A DNA stretch of 64,000 nucleotides, taken from NCBI RefSeq assembly GCF_038725785.1, contig NZ_CP109796.1:248001-312000 (forward strand), written 5' to 3'. Each line of letters starts with the position of its first letter. Within the stretch, counting starts at the first letter, position 1. Under the pieces are notes generated by a model. It did not search any database. It saw only the letters and a program-made list of their open reading frames with translations, and was not told where the DNA came from. This stretch comes from Termitidicoccus mucosus. Its GTDB lineage: Bacteria; Verrucomicrobiota; Verrucomicrobiia; Opitutales; Opitutaceae. The position numbers and the translations under genes were made by a program. Of the stretch, positions 17,135-25,311 are shown in pieces.

Positions 17135-17737
17135 ATGTCAACGAAAGCACAGGACGTGGCCTTCGACCAGTTGTTGGTGGACCGCTTCAAGAGCGGCGAC
17201 GCGTCGGCGTTTGACGAGATGGTATCTCGCTATTGGGCACGCATTTACGCGATGGTGCACCAGCTCTTGCGCAACCCGCAGGACGCCGAGGAAGTGACTC
17301 AGGACGCATTTATCCGCGCCCACCGCGGCTTGGTGAATTTTCGCGGCGAGTCGGCGTTCTCAACTTGGCTTTACCAGATCGCGACGAATCTCGCGCGCAA
17401 CCGGTATTGGTATTGGTGGCGCCGCAAGCGCGACAAGACCGTGTCGTTCGACCAGCCCGTGGGGGACGACACCACCATGCCGCTTTCTGAGGTGTTTGCC
17501 GCCGAGGCCGCCGCGCCGGATGACGAGGCCGTCACGCAGGAATTTGTCGATCGCATCGCGTTCGGCATGGAAAAACTCAACGCGAAACACCGCGAAATCC
17601 TGATTTTGAGAAACATGAAAAACCTATCCTACGAGGAAATCGCGGAGATCCTGCGCATCTCTGTCGGCACGGTGAAAAGCCGCATCGCCCGCGCCCGTGA
17701 AAGTCTTCGCGCAAAAATGGGGGAAGACTTCAAATGA
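17135..17737 (+). CDS. RNA polymerase sigma factor, ECF (sigma-E/W-like)
   Basis: 200-residue sigma-70 family factor of the extracytoplasmic function type. Region 2 is seen in AFDEMVSRYWARIYAMVHQLL and DAEEVTQDAFIRAHRGL with the -10 recognition FSTWLYQIATNLARNRYW. Region 4 is LNAKHREILILRNMKNLSYEEIAEILRISVGTVKSRIARARESLR, a helix-turn-helix for the -35 element. Region 3 is missing, as in all ECF factors. The ATG at 17135 gives the usual short N-terminus; 17090 is possible. The stop overlaps the next gene start by four bases (ATGA), so the pair is translationally coupled. Confidence 0.92.
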   Translation: MSTKAQDVAFDQLLVDRFKSGDASAFDEMVSRYWARIYAMVHQLLRNPQDAEEVTQDAFIRAHRGLVNFRGESAFSTWLYQIATNLARNRYWYWWRRKRDKTVSFDQPVGDDTTMPLSEVFAAEAAAPDDEAVTQEFVDRIAFGMEKLNAKHREILILRNMKNLSYEEIAEILRISVGTVKSRIARARESLRAKMGEDFK

Positions 17738-18501
17738 AAGAAAAACGTTTCATAGAGCTGCTTAATTTGTATGTGGACCATCAGCTGGCCCCCTCCGAGA
17801 CGGTCGAGCTGGAGACGGAGTTGAAGAGCAATCAGGCCCGTTACCGCACTTATTTGCAATACGCCCACATGCAAAAGGCATGCTCGATCCTTTTCGAGAC
17901 CGAGCGTTGCAACGCGCCATCCGCCAGCATCCTCGCCCGCGCGATGGCGAAGGCCGACCGCCGCATCGAGCATCCCGCCGGGGCCCGCACGGTATGGCCG
18001 CGCGGGCTCTTCGCATTCGGCGGGCTTGCCGTGGCGGCATGCGTGGCGGTGGTGCTTGTGCGCTTCGGCGGCGGACCGTCGCCGTCGCCGGGCTCTCGGG
18101 GCGCGCAGGTCGCCGTCATCGAGACCGCGGAGGCGGTCGAGGTTCCCGCCAGCATCACCGTTGGCGAAATAGAAAAACCGATGTATGCCGTGGTCACGGT
18201 GCCGGCTTTGGCGTGGAGGAATGAAGCGCCCACCTATCCGGTCGTGAACCTGCGCCAATTCGCCGCCTTCGACCAGAGGCTAGGGACCGACCTCGCCATG
18301 CCGACGGTGTCCTACGCTGACAGCACCGGCTTGCAATGGACCCAGGATGTGCGCATTCGCCCCATCCGCCGGGTGGCGCCGGACAATCTGTTTTTCGAGC
18401 GCCACGACCTCACCTCGGAGGAAATGCGCGAGCTTTTCGAAATCCGGCCCGCGATCCAAGAGCCCGCCGAGGAAATGACCGTGCTGCAATTCCAGCACTG
18501 A
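17734..18501 (+). CDS. Probable anti-sigma factor, single membrane span
   Basis: A 255-residue protein co-translated with the ECF sigma factor. The N-terminal cytoplasmic part (residues 1 to about 85) begins KRFIELLNLYVDHQLAPSETVELETELKSN, the helical layout of anti-sigma domains, but has no His-x3-Cys-x2-Cys zinc motif. One transmembrane helix follows (GLFAFGGLAVAACVAVVLVRF, about residues 90-110), then a 140-residue exported part with no known domain. By position and topology it should hold the sigma factor at the membrane until an envelope signal releases it. That role is inferred from neighbourhood and layout. Confidence 0.72.
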   Translation: MKEKRFIELLNLYVDHQLAPSETVELETELKSNQARYRTYLQYAHMQKACSILFETERCNAPSASILARAMAKADRRIEHPAGARTVWPRGLFAFGGLAVAACVAVVLVRFGGGPSPSPGSRGAQVAVIETAEAVEVPASITVGEIEKPMYAVVTVPALAWRNEAPTYPVVNLRQFAAFDQRLGTDLAMPTVSYADSTGLQWTQDVRIRPIRRVAPDNLFFERHDLTSEEMRELFEIRPAIQEPAEEMTVLQFQH

Positions 18502-18525
18502 GACGAGGGTTCAATTTTGATTTCG

Positions 18526-18563
18526 AAAACGACCGGGTGATAAAAATCCCCGGTCGTTTTTTT
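18526..18563 (+). terminator. Intrinsic terminator after the sigma/anti-sigma operon
   Basis: Stem aaacgaccggg with cccggtcgttt, loop of about 10 bases, followed by a run of seven T. Confidence 0.93.
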
Positions 18564-18615
18564 GCAGGCTTGGCGAAGCGACCCGTTGTGGCCAGCATGC
18601 GGGGATGGCTCTTGA

Positions 18616-18641
18616 TTATTTGAGCGACTTCAATCAAATAA
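18616..18641. promoter_or_regulatory. Inverted repeat upstream of the carboxyltransferase gene
   Basis: TTATTTGA (18616-18623) and TCAAATAA (18634-18641) form a perfect 8-bp palindrome with a 10-bp spacer, about 90 bases before the start codon. It has no T-run and may be an operator. The regulator is unknown. Confidence 0.4.
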
Positions 18642-18731
18642 GTCCGGCGCGTATGTTGTGCTCGCCTTGCAATGGATGCGTAGCATATTGCGCCGCTTCA
18701 CGTTAAAATCCCAAACCCAACCGCCCTGCCC

Positions 18732-20237
18732 ATGACCAAACCAATCGTCTTCAACAACACCGTGCTGCGCGACGGCCATCAATCGCTCGCCGCCACGCGC
18801 ATGACCACCGCGCAAATGCTGCCCGCGCTCGCCGACCTCGACGCGATGGGTTTCGGCGCGCTCGAAACCTGGGGCGGCGCAACCATCGATTCTGGGCTCC
18901 GGTTTCTCGACGAGTTTCCCTTTGACCGCCTCGATGCCATCAAGCGCGGCACGCCGAAGACGCCCCACATGATGCTCCTGCGCGGGCAAAACATCGTCCA
19001 ATACGAAAACTTCCCCGACGACGTGGTGGAAACCTTCGTGAAAATGTCGGCCAAGCACGGCATGGACATCTTTCGCGTTTTCGACGCGCTCAACGACCCG
19101 CGCAACATCCAGACCGCCGTCCGCGCCGTCATCGCCGCCGGCAAGCATGCCCAGGGGGTCATCTGCTACACCACCTCGCCCGTGCACAACGTCGAAGGCT
19201 TCATCAAGCTCGGGGTCGAGCTTGAGAAAATGGGCTGCCATTCGATCTGCCTGAAGGACATGGCCGGACTCGTGCCGCCCGCCGACGCCGCGGCCATCAT
19301 CGGCGGGCTGAAGGCGAAGGTGAAAATCCCCGTCATCCTCCACACGCACGAAACCGCCGGCCTCGGCATCCCGACCTACCTCGCCGCCATCAACGCCGGC
19401 GTTGACGCCGTGGACACCTCCATCACGCCCTTCGCCAACGGCACCGCGCAGCCCGACACGCTGCTCATGATGGCCGTGCTCGCAGGCAACCCGCGCAAGC
19501 CCGACTACGACAAAGCCCGCCTCGCGAAACTGCGCGAGCATTTCACGGGCGTGTACGCCGAGCTCGGCAAATTCACGGGCCGCAAGAACGAGGTCATCGA
19601 CACCGACACGCTCACCTACCAAGTCCCCGGCGGCATGCTTTCCAACTTCCGCACACAGCTCAAGGACATGAAAATGGAGGACCGCTTCGAGGAGGTCTTT
19701 GCCGAGATTCCCGTCGTCCGCAAGGCGCTCGGCTGGATACCGCTCGTCACGCCCACCTCGCAGATCGTCGGCACGCAGGCGGTGCTCAACGTGAAGTTCG
19801 GCCGCTGGAAAAACTTCGCCCCAGCCGCGATGGACATTGCGCTCGGCTACTATGGACGCCCGCCCGCGCCGGTCGATCCCGAGGTGCAAAAACTGGCCGC
19901 CAAACTCACCGGCAAGGACGTCATCACCTGCCGCCCCGCCGACCTGAAAAAGCCGCGCATGGCCGAACTCAAGGAACAACTCCGCGCCGCCGGCCTGCCC
20001 GACGACGACGAGCACGCGGTCATCCACGCGATGTTCCCGATGCAGTTGAAGGAACACTACGACCGCAAAAAGAAGGCCGCGCAGCCCGCCGCCGCCGAGC
20101 CCGCTCCCGCGGCGCCGGTTGCGCGGCAGCCCGCGCCTGCGGCGGTCGCAGGCCGGAAGGCCGTCGGCGAGCCGCAGCGCATCGCCCTCACGATCAACGG
20201 TCGCCGCACCGAGGCCGTGGTCGAGGAAATCGCCTGA
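18732..20237 (+). CDS. Pyruvate/oxaloacetate carboxyltransferase subunit without biotinyl domain
   Basis: 501-residue carboxyltransferase of the OadA/PycB type, which moves CO2 between a biotin carrier and pyruvate or oxaloacetate. The HMGL-like TIM barrel starts NNTVLRDGHQSL, with the metal-binding Asp. CLKDMAGL carries the active-site lysine and HTHETAG the two metal-ligand histidines. The PYC_OADA helical domain follows (LTYQVPGGMLSNF onwards). An Ala-Pro-rich linker at about 455-480 leads to RIALTINGRRTEAVVEEIA, the first beta strand seen before a biotinyl domain, but the protein ends there: the AMKM biotin site is absent. The carrier must be a separate protein not in this window. Whether the enzyme works in pyruvate carboxylation or oxaloacetate decarboxylation cannot be decided. 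Confidence 0.88.
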   Translation: MTKPIVFNNTVLRDGHQSLAATRMTTAQMLPALADLDAMGFGALETWGGATIDSGLRFLDEFPFDRLDAIKRGTPKTPHMMLLRGQNIVQYENFPDDVVETFVKMSAKHGMDIFRVFDALNDPRNIQTAVRAVIAAGKHAQGVICYTTSPVHNVEGFIKLGVELEKMGCHSICLKDMAGLVPPADAAAIIGGLKAKVKIPVILHTHETAGLGIPTYLAAINAGVDAVDTSITPFANGTAQPDTLLMMAVLAGNPRKPDYDKARLAKLREHFTGVYAELGKFTGRKNEVIDTDTLTYQVPGGMLSNFRTQLKDMKMEDRFEEVFAEIPVVRKALGWIPLVTPTSQIVGTQAVLNVKFGRWKNFAPAAMDIALGYYGRPPAPVDPEVQKLAAKLTGKDVITCRPADLKKPRMAELKEQLRAAGLPDDDEHAVIHAMFPMQLKEHYDRKKKAAQPAAAEPAPAAPVARQPAPAAVAGRKAVGEPQRIALTINGRRTEAVVEEIA

Positions 20238-20249
20238 GCGGTTTCGCGA

Positions 20250-20387
20250 GGCCGGGCCGGAGCGGCGGCGTCCCCGCCGCCGGACGCGCGCAGCGCGCAC
20301 TGCGATGCGCGCGAATTTCTCATGCGTTTTTTTGGCGAGGCTTTCGCCTCGTCCGGCGGCGGGACGCCGCCGCTCCCGCCCGGCCCG
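20250..20387. repeat. GC-rich palindromic element P4
   Basis: Outer arms gccggagcggcggcgtcc and ggacgccgccgctcc enclose a loop with gcgaggctttcgcctcgtcc. The right half is nearly identical to that of the element at 34956-35093. It lies between the carboxyltransferase stop and prfB. Confidence 0.85.
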
Positions 20388-20475
20388 CTGTTTTTCATTC
20401 TTGCGCTTCCGCGCCGCGCATGGCGCGATGAACGTTTTTCCACCCTGCAAACCATCCTCCATCTCCTTTCCCGTC

Positions 20476-21619
20476 ATGATCGCTCCCGAAACCTTCTCCC
20501 ACATCGAAAACATCAAAAAGCGCGCCGGGCACTTATGGAGGTTTCTTTGACGTCGACCAAAAGACCCGCGAGATAGAGGCGCTCGAGGCCCAGATGGGCG
20601 CGCCCGATTTTTGGGACAACAATGAGCGCGCCCAGCAGCACATCGCCAAGCTGAACGGCCTGAAGCGCTCCGTCCTGCCCGTCGCCGCGTTCCGGAAGAA
20701 AGTCGATGACCTCGACGTGATGGTCGAGCTGGTCGAGACCGCCGGGGGCGAGGAGCAGGAAATGTATGCGAAGGAGCTCGACACCACCACGCTCGCGATG
20801 GTCGAGGAGCTCGACGGCATCGAAATCGCGTCCTTCCTCACCGGCCAGTTCGACAAGAACAACGCCATCCTCTCCATCCAGTCCGGCGCCGGCGGCACCG
20901 AGTCGAACGACTGGGCCGACATGCTCTTCCGCATGTACAGCCGCTGGGCGGAGCGCCAGGGCTTTGAGATCGAGGTGCAGGACGTGCAACCCGGCGACCA
21001 GGCCGGCATCAGCCGCGCCACGCTCCTCGTCAAGGGCGAAAACGCCTACGGCTACGCGAAGGCCGAGCGCGGCGTGCATCGCCTCGTGCGCATCAGCCCG
21101 TTCGATTCCAACAAGCGCCGGCACACGTCGTTTTGCGCGGTGGATGTGATCGCCGAGATCAACGACGAGATCAAGATCGACATCCCCGAAAGCGAGCTGC
21201 GCGTGGACGTTTACCGTTCCTCCGGCAAGGGCGGCCAGGGCGTCAACACGACGGACTCGGCCGTGCGCATCACGCACATCCCGAGCGGCATCGTGGTGGT
21301 CTGCCAGAACGAGCGTTCGCAAATCAAGAACCGCGCCAGCGCGATGAGCGTGCTGAAGGCGCGGCTCTACGAAAAACGCCTCGACGAGCAGCGCAGCGAA
21401 ATGGAGCGCTTCTACGGCGAGAAAGGCGAGATCGGCTGGGGCAGCCAGATTCGCAGCTACGTGCTGCAACCCTACCAGATGGTGAAGGACTTGCGCACGG
21501 GCGTCGAGACGAGCGACACGCAGGGCGTGCTCGACGGCGAGATCGACCGCTTCATCAATGGCTGGCTGCGCGCCGGCTGCCCGCGCCACCGCAACAAGGA
21601 CATCCAGATGGAAGAGTGA
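20476..21619 (+). CDS. prfB: Peptide chain release factor 2, with programmed +1 frameshift
   Basis: RF2 ends translation at UGA and UAA. The gene is in two frames: 24 sense codons from the ATG at 20476 end in CTT followed by TGA (20548-20550). Reading then continues one base on with GAC at 20549, giving 380 residues in all. The slip site ctttgac and an internal Shine-Dalgarno-like tatggagg a few bases upstream are the known autoregulatory frameshift signals, so the in-frame stop is genuine regulation. [13 protein letters not shown] contains the SPF stop-codon recognition tripeptide of RF2, and [15 protein letters not shown] has the GGQ hydrolysis motif. A start only at 20594, ignoring the frameshift, would miss the N-terminal domain. 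Confidence 0.96.
20534..20551 (+). promoter_or_regulatory. Programmed frameshift signal of prfB
   Basis: tatggagg (20534-20541) acts as internal Shine-Dalgarno. ctt tga c (20545-20551) is the slippery leucine codon, in-frame UGA and following base. Low RF2 levels favour the shift, which makes expression self-regulating. Confidence 0.93.
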
Positions 21620-21715
21620 GCCCCGTCTCCCGCGGTCGCACCGGCGCGTGAAAAACACGCCGGGCGTTCGACATTTCCGTTGTTTTTCATAGGCTGGGAC
21701 AACGCCCGATTTCCC

Positions 21716-22060
21716 ATGCCCTACCTGAAAATCCAGACCAATCTTCCGCTCACCAAAAAGGCCGAGCGCAACGTGCTCAAAAACGCCTCCGCCCTCGTCG
21801 CCGCCGAGCTTGAGAAACCGGAGGAATTTGTGATGGTCGCGATCCAGCCGGACACGCCGATGCTTTTCTCGGGCAGCGACGACCCGGTGGCGTTTCTCGA
21901 ATTGAAGAGCGTCGGCCTGCCGGGGCGGAAGACAAAAAGGCTCAGCCAGGCGCTTTGCGCGCTGATCAAAGACCACCTCGGCGTGCCGGAGGAGCGTGTC
22001 TATGTGAAATTCATCGACGTAAACCGCGGCATGTGGGGCTGGAAGGGCGGCACATTCTGA
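21716..22060 (+). CDS. MIF-family tautomerase (phenylpyruvate tautomerase-like)
   Basis: 114-residue protein, the exact length of macrophage migration inhibitory factor and D-dopachrome tautomerase homologues. The start MPYLKIQTN puts the catalytic proline at position 2, exposed after removal of Met. Lys at about 33 (LEKPEEFVMVAIQPD) and the C-terminal VPEERVYVKFIDVNRGMWGWKGGTF match the family trimer interface. The natural role in bacteria is not settled: keto-enol tautomerisation of phenylpyruvate-type compounds is the known activity. Located between prfB and an HD protein on the same strand. Confidence 0.85.
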   Translation: MPYLKIQTNLPLTKKAERNVLKNASALVAAELEKPEEFVMVAIQPDTPMLFSGSDDPVAFLELKSVGLPGRKTKRLSQALCALIKDHLGVPEERVYVKFIDVNRGMWGWKGGTF

Positions 22061-22126
22061 GCCGCGCGGCCCCGTCCCGGTTTTCCGCGCTCGCCAGCCG
22101 GGCGCATTTGGCGGCAGAACAGAACC

Positions 22127-22720
22127 ATGCCGCTCACACGCATCACGCAGCAAATCCGCTTCATCGCCGAGGCGGACAAACTCAAGGAGATCCTGCGCCA
22201 GACGCTTTGCTCGCAAAGCCGCCGGCAGGAAAATGACGCCGAGCATTCCTGGCATCTCGCGCTGCTCGTCATGACGCTGGCCGAGCACGGCAACACGCCC
22301 GGCCTCGACCAGCTTCGCGTGCTGAAAATGGTCGTCATCCACGATCTCGTGGAAATCGACGCCGGGGACACTTTCGCCTACGATACCGCGCGCATGGCCG
22401 ACCAGCACGCGCGCGAGGCGCGCGCGGCGGACCGGATTTTCGGATTGCTGCCGGAGGATCAGGCGCGGGAGTTCCGGGCGTTGTGGGATGAGTTTGAGGC
22501 GAAGGAGACGCCCGAGGCGAAATTCGCCGCCGCCGTGGACCGTTTCCAGCCGATGCTGCTCAATTGTCTCACCGGCGGCGCGGCGTGGCGCAGGCACGGC
22601 ATCAAATACGCCCAGGTCATCGCGCGAAACCAGCACATCGCCGACGGCTCAAAAATCCTCTGGGACTACGCGCGCCAGATGCTCGACGAAGCCGTCGCCG
22701 CCGGGCATCTGGCGAAATAG
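22127..22720 (+). CDS. HD-domain phosphohydrolase (YfbR-like)
   Basis: 197 residues with the HD metal-binding pattern: His in ENDAEHSWHLALL, His-Asp in VVIHDLVEIDAGDT, and a later Asp in AAAVDRFQPMLLN. This arrangement and the length match the YfbR/HDDC2 group of 5'-deoxynucleotidases, which dephosphorylate dNMPs. The link to nucleotides is from family knowledge; the substrate here is not shown. Confidence 0.85.
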   Translation: MPLTRITQQIRFIAEADKLKEILRQTLCSQSRRQENDAEHSWHLALLVMTLAEHGNTPGLDQLRVLKMVVIHDLVEIDAGDTFAYDTARMADQHAREARAADRIFGLLPEDQAREFRALWDEFEAKETPEAKFAAAVDRFQPMLLNCLTGGAAWRRHGIKYAQVIARNQHIADGSKILWDYARQMLDEAVAAGHLAK

Positions 22721-22766
22721 GGCATTTCAAATCACCCTGTTTACGAACCCTTTATAGGCTTATCAT

Positions 22767-22821
22767 GGTAGGGCGAAGCCTCCGGCTGAGCCGCGGCTCG
22801 GCAGGGACGCCTCGCCCTACC
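22767..22821. repeat. GC-rich palindromic element P1
   Basis: ggtagggcgaagcctccggc and onward, with complement ending gacgcctcgccctacc. The sequence just outside (tttatag, tatca on the left, taaata on the right) is shared with the element at 40099-40165. Confidence 0.88.
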
Positions 22822-22874
22822 TAAATATAAATTTCGGTCGGAAATAGTATTCAACTGCGACCGATGTGTGAATT

Positions 22875-22936
22875 GGAAGGACGGCATCCGTGTCGTCCGC
22901 TTCGGAGCAGACGCACGACACGGAGGTCGTCCCTCC
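22875..22936. repeat. Palindromic element P3
   Basis: Arms ggaaggacggcatccgtgtc and gacacggaggtcgtccctcc with a short loop, between P1 and the end of metY. Confidence 0.8.
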
Positions 22937-22988
22937 ATCTGGAAATGCGGCCACGGTATTTTTTGAAAGGCTCCGGCGATGTTCTGCT

Positions 22989-24290
22989 TCAGAGCTGCGC
23001 GAGGGCTTGCGCGAGGTCGGCCTCGATGTCCACGAAATCCTCCGTGCCGATGGAGAGGCGGATGAAGTCGGGGGAGACGCCGGCCGAGCCCAGCTCGGCT
23101 TCGTTGAGCTGGCTGTGCGTCGTGCTCGCGGGGTGGATGGCGAGCGAGCGGGCGTCGCCGATGTTGGCCACGTGCGAGAACATTTGCAGCGACTCGATGA
23201 GCTTGCGCCCGGCATCGTATCCGCCCTTCACGCCGAAGCCGATCAATCCGCCGTATCCGCCGGACAAATACTTCTTGGCGGCCCCGTGGTGCGGGCTTTC
23301 TTTCAGCCCGGGATAGTTGGTCCAGGCGACCTTGTCGTGGGCGGCGAGGTATTGGGCGGTCTTGAGCGCGTTGTCGCAGATGCGCGCCATGCGCAGGTGC
23401 AGGGTTTCGAGGCCCTGGAGCATGAGGAAGGAATTGAAGGGCGAGATGCAGCCGCCGGTATCGCGGAGGAGCTGGAGGCGCATTTTCATGGCGTAGGCGA
23501 TGTTGGCGCCGCCGGCGGGCGCGAAGCTGCCGAACGCCTCCCAGTGCTTGAGGCCGTGGTAGCTCGGGTCGGGCTCGGTCATGCCGGGGAAGCGGCCGCT
23601 GGCCGACCAGTCGAAGTTGCCCCCGTCAACGACGATGCCGGCGATGGAGGTGCCGTGGCCGCCGATGTATTTCGTGGAGGAGTGGACGACGACGTTGACG
23701 CCCCATTCGAAGGGGCGGTTGAGGATGGGCGAGAGGCAGGTGTTGTCGATGATGACGGGGACGCCGGCCTCGCGCGCGATTTTGGAGACTTCCTCGAAGG
23801 GGAAGATGTTGAGCGCGGGATTGCCGAGGCCCTCGCCGTAGAAGGCCTTGGTGTTGGGGCGGAGCGCGCGGCGGAAGGAGTCGGGGTCGAGCGCATCGAC
23901 GAAGGTGACGTCGATGCCGAGTTTCTTGAGCGTGTAGTGGAAGAGCGTGTAGGTGCCGCCGTAGAGCTGGGAGACGGAGACGATGTGGTCGCCGGCGCCG
24001 GCGACGTTGAGGATGGCGTTGGTGATGGCGGCCTGGCCCGAGGCGTGCGCGAGCGCGGCGGTGCCGCCTTCGAGCGCGGCGACGCGTTGCTCGAACACGT
24101 CGGTCGTCGGGTTCATGAGGCGGGTGTAGATGTTGCCGAGTTCGCGCAGGCCGAAGAGGTTCGCGGCGTGGGCGGTGTCGCGGAAACCGTAGCTGGTCGT
24201 CTGGTAGATCGGAACGGCGCGGGAGCCGGTGGTGGGGTCAACTTGCTGGCCCGCGTGGAGGGCTTTGGTGCCAAGACCTTTGTAGTGCAT
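22989..24290 (-). CDS. metY: O-acetylhomoserine aminocarboxypropyltransferase (sulfhydrylase)
   Basis: PLP enzyme of the Cys/Met metabolism family that makes homocysteine from O-acetylhomoserine and sulfide. It has 433 residues, longer than MetB or MetC and typical of MetY. YGFRDTAHAANLFGLRELGNIYTRLMNPTTDVFEQRVAALEGG is the family N-terminal signature. The PLP lysine is in VVHSSTKYIGGHGTSIAG, and SRLAIHPASTTHSQL (here ARSLAIHPASTTHSQL) is near the C-terminus. The ATG at 24290 gives the normal MHYKGLGTKALHAGQ start; upstream codons come from a repeat. thrH, acting on phosphoserine and homoserine, lies directly upstream on the same strand, so both touch the homoserine branch. Confidence 0.94.
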   Translation of the reverse strand: MHYKGLGTKALHAGQQVDPTTGSRAVPIYQTTSYGFRDTAHAANLFGLRELGNIYTRLMNPTTDVFEQRVAALEGGTAALAHASGQAAITNAILNVAGAGDHIVSVSQLYGGTYTLFHYTLKKLGIDVTFVDALDPDSFRRALRPNTKAFYGEGLGNPALNIFPFEEVSKIAREAGVPVIIDNTCLSPILNRPFEWGVNVVVHSSTKYIGGHGTSIAGIVVDGGNFDWSASGRFPGMTEPDPSYHGLKHWEAFGSFAPAGGANIAYAMKMRLQLLRDTGGCISPFNSFLMLQGLETLHLRMARICDNALKTAQYLAAHDKVAWTNYPGLKESPHHGAAKKYLSGGYGGLIGFGVKGGYDAGRKLIESLQMFSHVANIGDARSLAIHPASTTHSQLNEAELGSAGVSPDFIRLSIGTEDFVDIEADLAQALAQL

Positions 24291-24332
24291 GGTGGGAGGG
24301 TGTGATGGGTTGCGGTGGGGGAGAGGACGGGG

Positions 24333-24450
24333 AAAGTGACAAGGGAGAAGTGACAAGTAACAAGTGGCAAGTAGCAAGAAGAGGGCGCTGCCGCGCCGGT
24401 GGGTCTTGTTACTTGCCGCTTGTTACTTGTCACTTCCTTCCCGGTCACTT
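24333..24450. repeat. Inverted repeat E (aagtgacaagtaac words) with core fragment
   Basis: The left arm (24333-24380) is near-tandem agtgacaagtaacaag words and the right arm (24408-24450) their complement. In the loop, 24383-24398 matches the first 16 bases of the 40-bp core seen at 5963, 47081 and 53717. The right arm overlaps the end of thrH. Confidence 0.88.
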
Positions 24451-25062
24451 CTCCTCGCCAAGTTGGTTTTTCATCGCCGCGAGGAGTTCCTCGTAGTCGT
24501 CGTAGGCGGGGAATTGCGGGAAGAGCGCGCGGACGTTTTGCGGGGAGTGGAAGAGGTAACCGGTGTCGGCTTCGCCGAGCATCGTGGTGTCGTTGAAGGA
24601 GTCGCCGGCGGAAATGACGCGGTAGTTGAGTTTCTTCAGCGCGGCGACGGTCGCCTGTTTGTGGTTGGGAAAGCGGATGGCGTAATCGGTGATGCGGTCG
24701 CTCTCCACGACGAGGCGGTGGCAGAGCAGGGTGGGCCAGGCGAGCTGGCGCATGAGCGGCTGGGCGAATTGCTCGAAGGTGTCGGAGAGCAGGATGACCT
24801 GGGCGCGGGCGCGGAGCTCGTCGAGAAAGGCCTTGGCGCCGGGGAGCGGGGCGAGGGTGTCGATTACCGCCTGGATGTCGGAGAGGCCGAGCTTGTGCCG
24901 GTCGAGGATGGCGAGCCGCTCGCGCATGAGCTTGTCATAGTCCGGCTCGTCGCGCGTGGTGCGGCGGAGTTCGGCGATGCCGGTTTTCTCGGCGACGGCG
25001 ATCCAGATTTCGGGCACGAGCACGCCCTCCAGGTCCATGGTGATGATGGCTTGTTTTTTCAC
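24445..25062 (-). CDS. thrH: Phosphoserine phosphatase/homoserine phosphotransferase
   Basis: ThrH is a HAD enzyme that dephosphorylates phosphoserine and can pass the phosphate to homoserine. The 205-residue sequence begins MDLEGVLVPEIWIAVAEKTGI, where the catalytic motif I Asp is followed by the ThrH-specific EGVLVPEIW. VILLSDTFEQFAQPLMRQLAWPTLLCH is motif II with the family-specific tail, and VISAGDSFNDTTML is motif IV. These are almost diagnostic for ThrH rather than SerB. It is upstream of metY on the same strand, separated by repeat E. A role in serine or threonine supply is the family expectation. Confidence 0.92.
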   Translation of the reverse strand: MKKQAIITMDLEGVLVPEIWIAVAEKTGIAELRRTTRDEPDYDKLMRERLAILDRHKLGLSDIQAVIDTLAPLPGAKAFLDELRARAQVILLSDTFEQFAQPLMRQLAWPTLLCHRLVVESDRITDYAIRFPNHKQATVAALKKLNYRVISAGDSFNDTTMLGEADTGYLFHSPQNVRALFPQFPAYDDYEELLAAMKNQLGEEK

Positions 25063-25154
25063 GCGGCGGGAAAGTGTTGGGAAATTTGCGAGGGTGTCGA
25101 GGCGCGATGCGCAGGCGATTTTGCTCGCAGGAGCGGTTCGAAGCGGAGGGGCGT

Positions 25155-25260
25155 ATTCTTTCTCTTTCCTCTTTATCTTTATCTTTCTCTTTCTCCCATA
25201 AAAACGAGAGGACTGCGACTTCCGGAGGAGAAAGAGTAAAGATAAAGAGGAAAGAGAAAA
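25155..25260. repeat. Pyrimidine/purine inverted repeat B3
   Basis: Left arm tttctctttcctctttatc and onward, right arm aaagataaagaggaaagag, loop with a purine-rich centre. Between smpB and thrH. Confidence 0.9.
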
Positions 25261-25311
25261 AACTCCTCGCTCCCCTGTCGGGAGCGCCGGTTTTTCGACA
25301 AGGCCGCGGCC

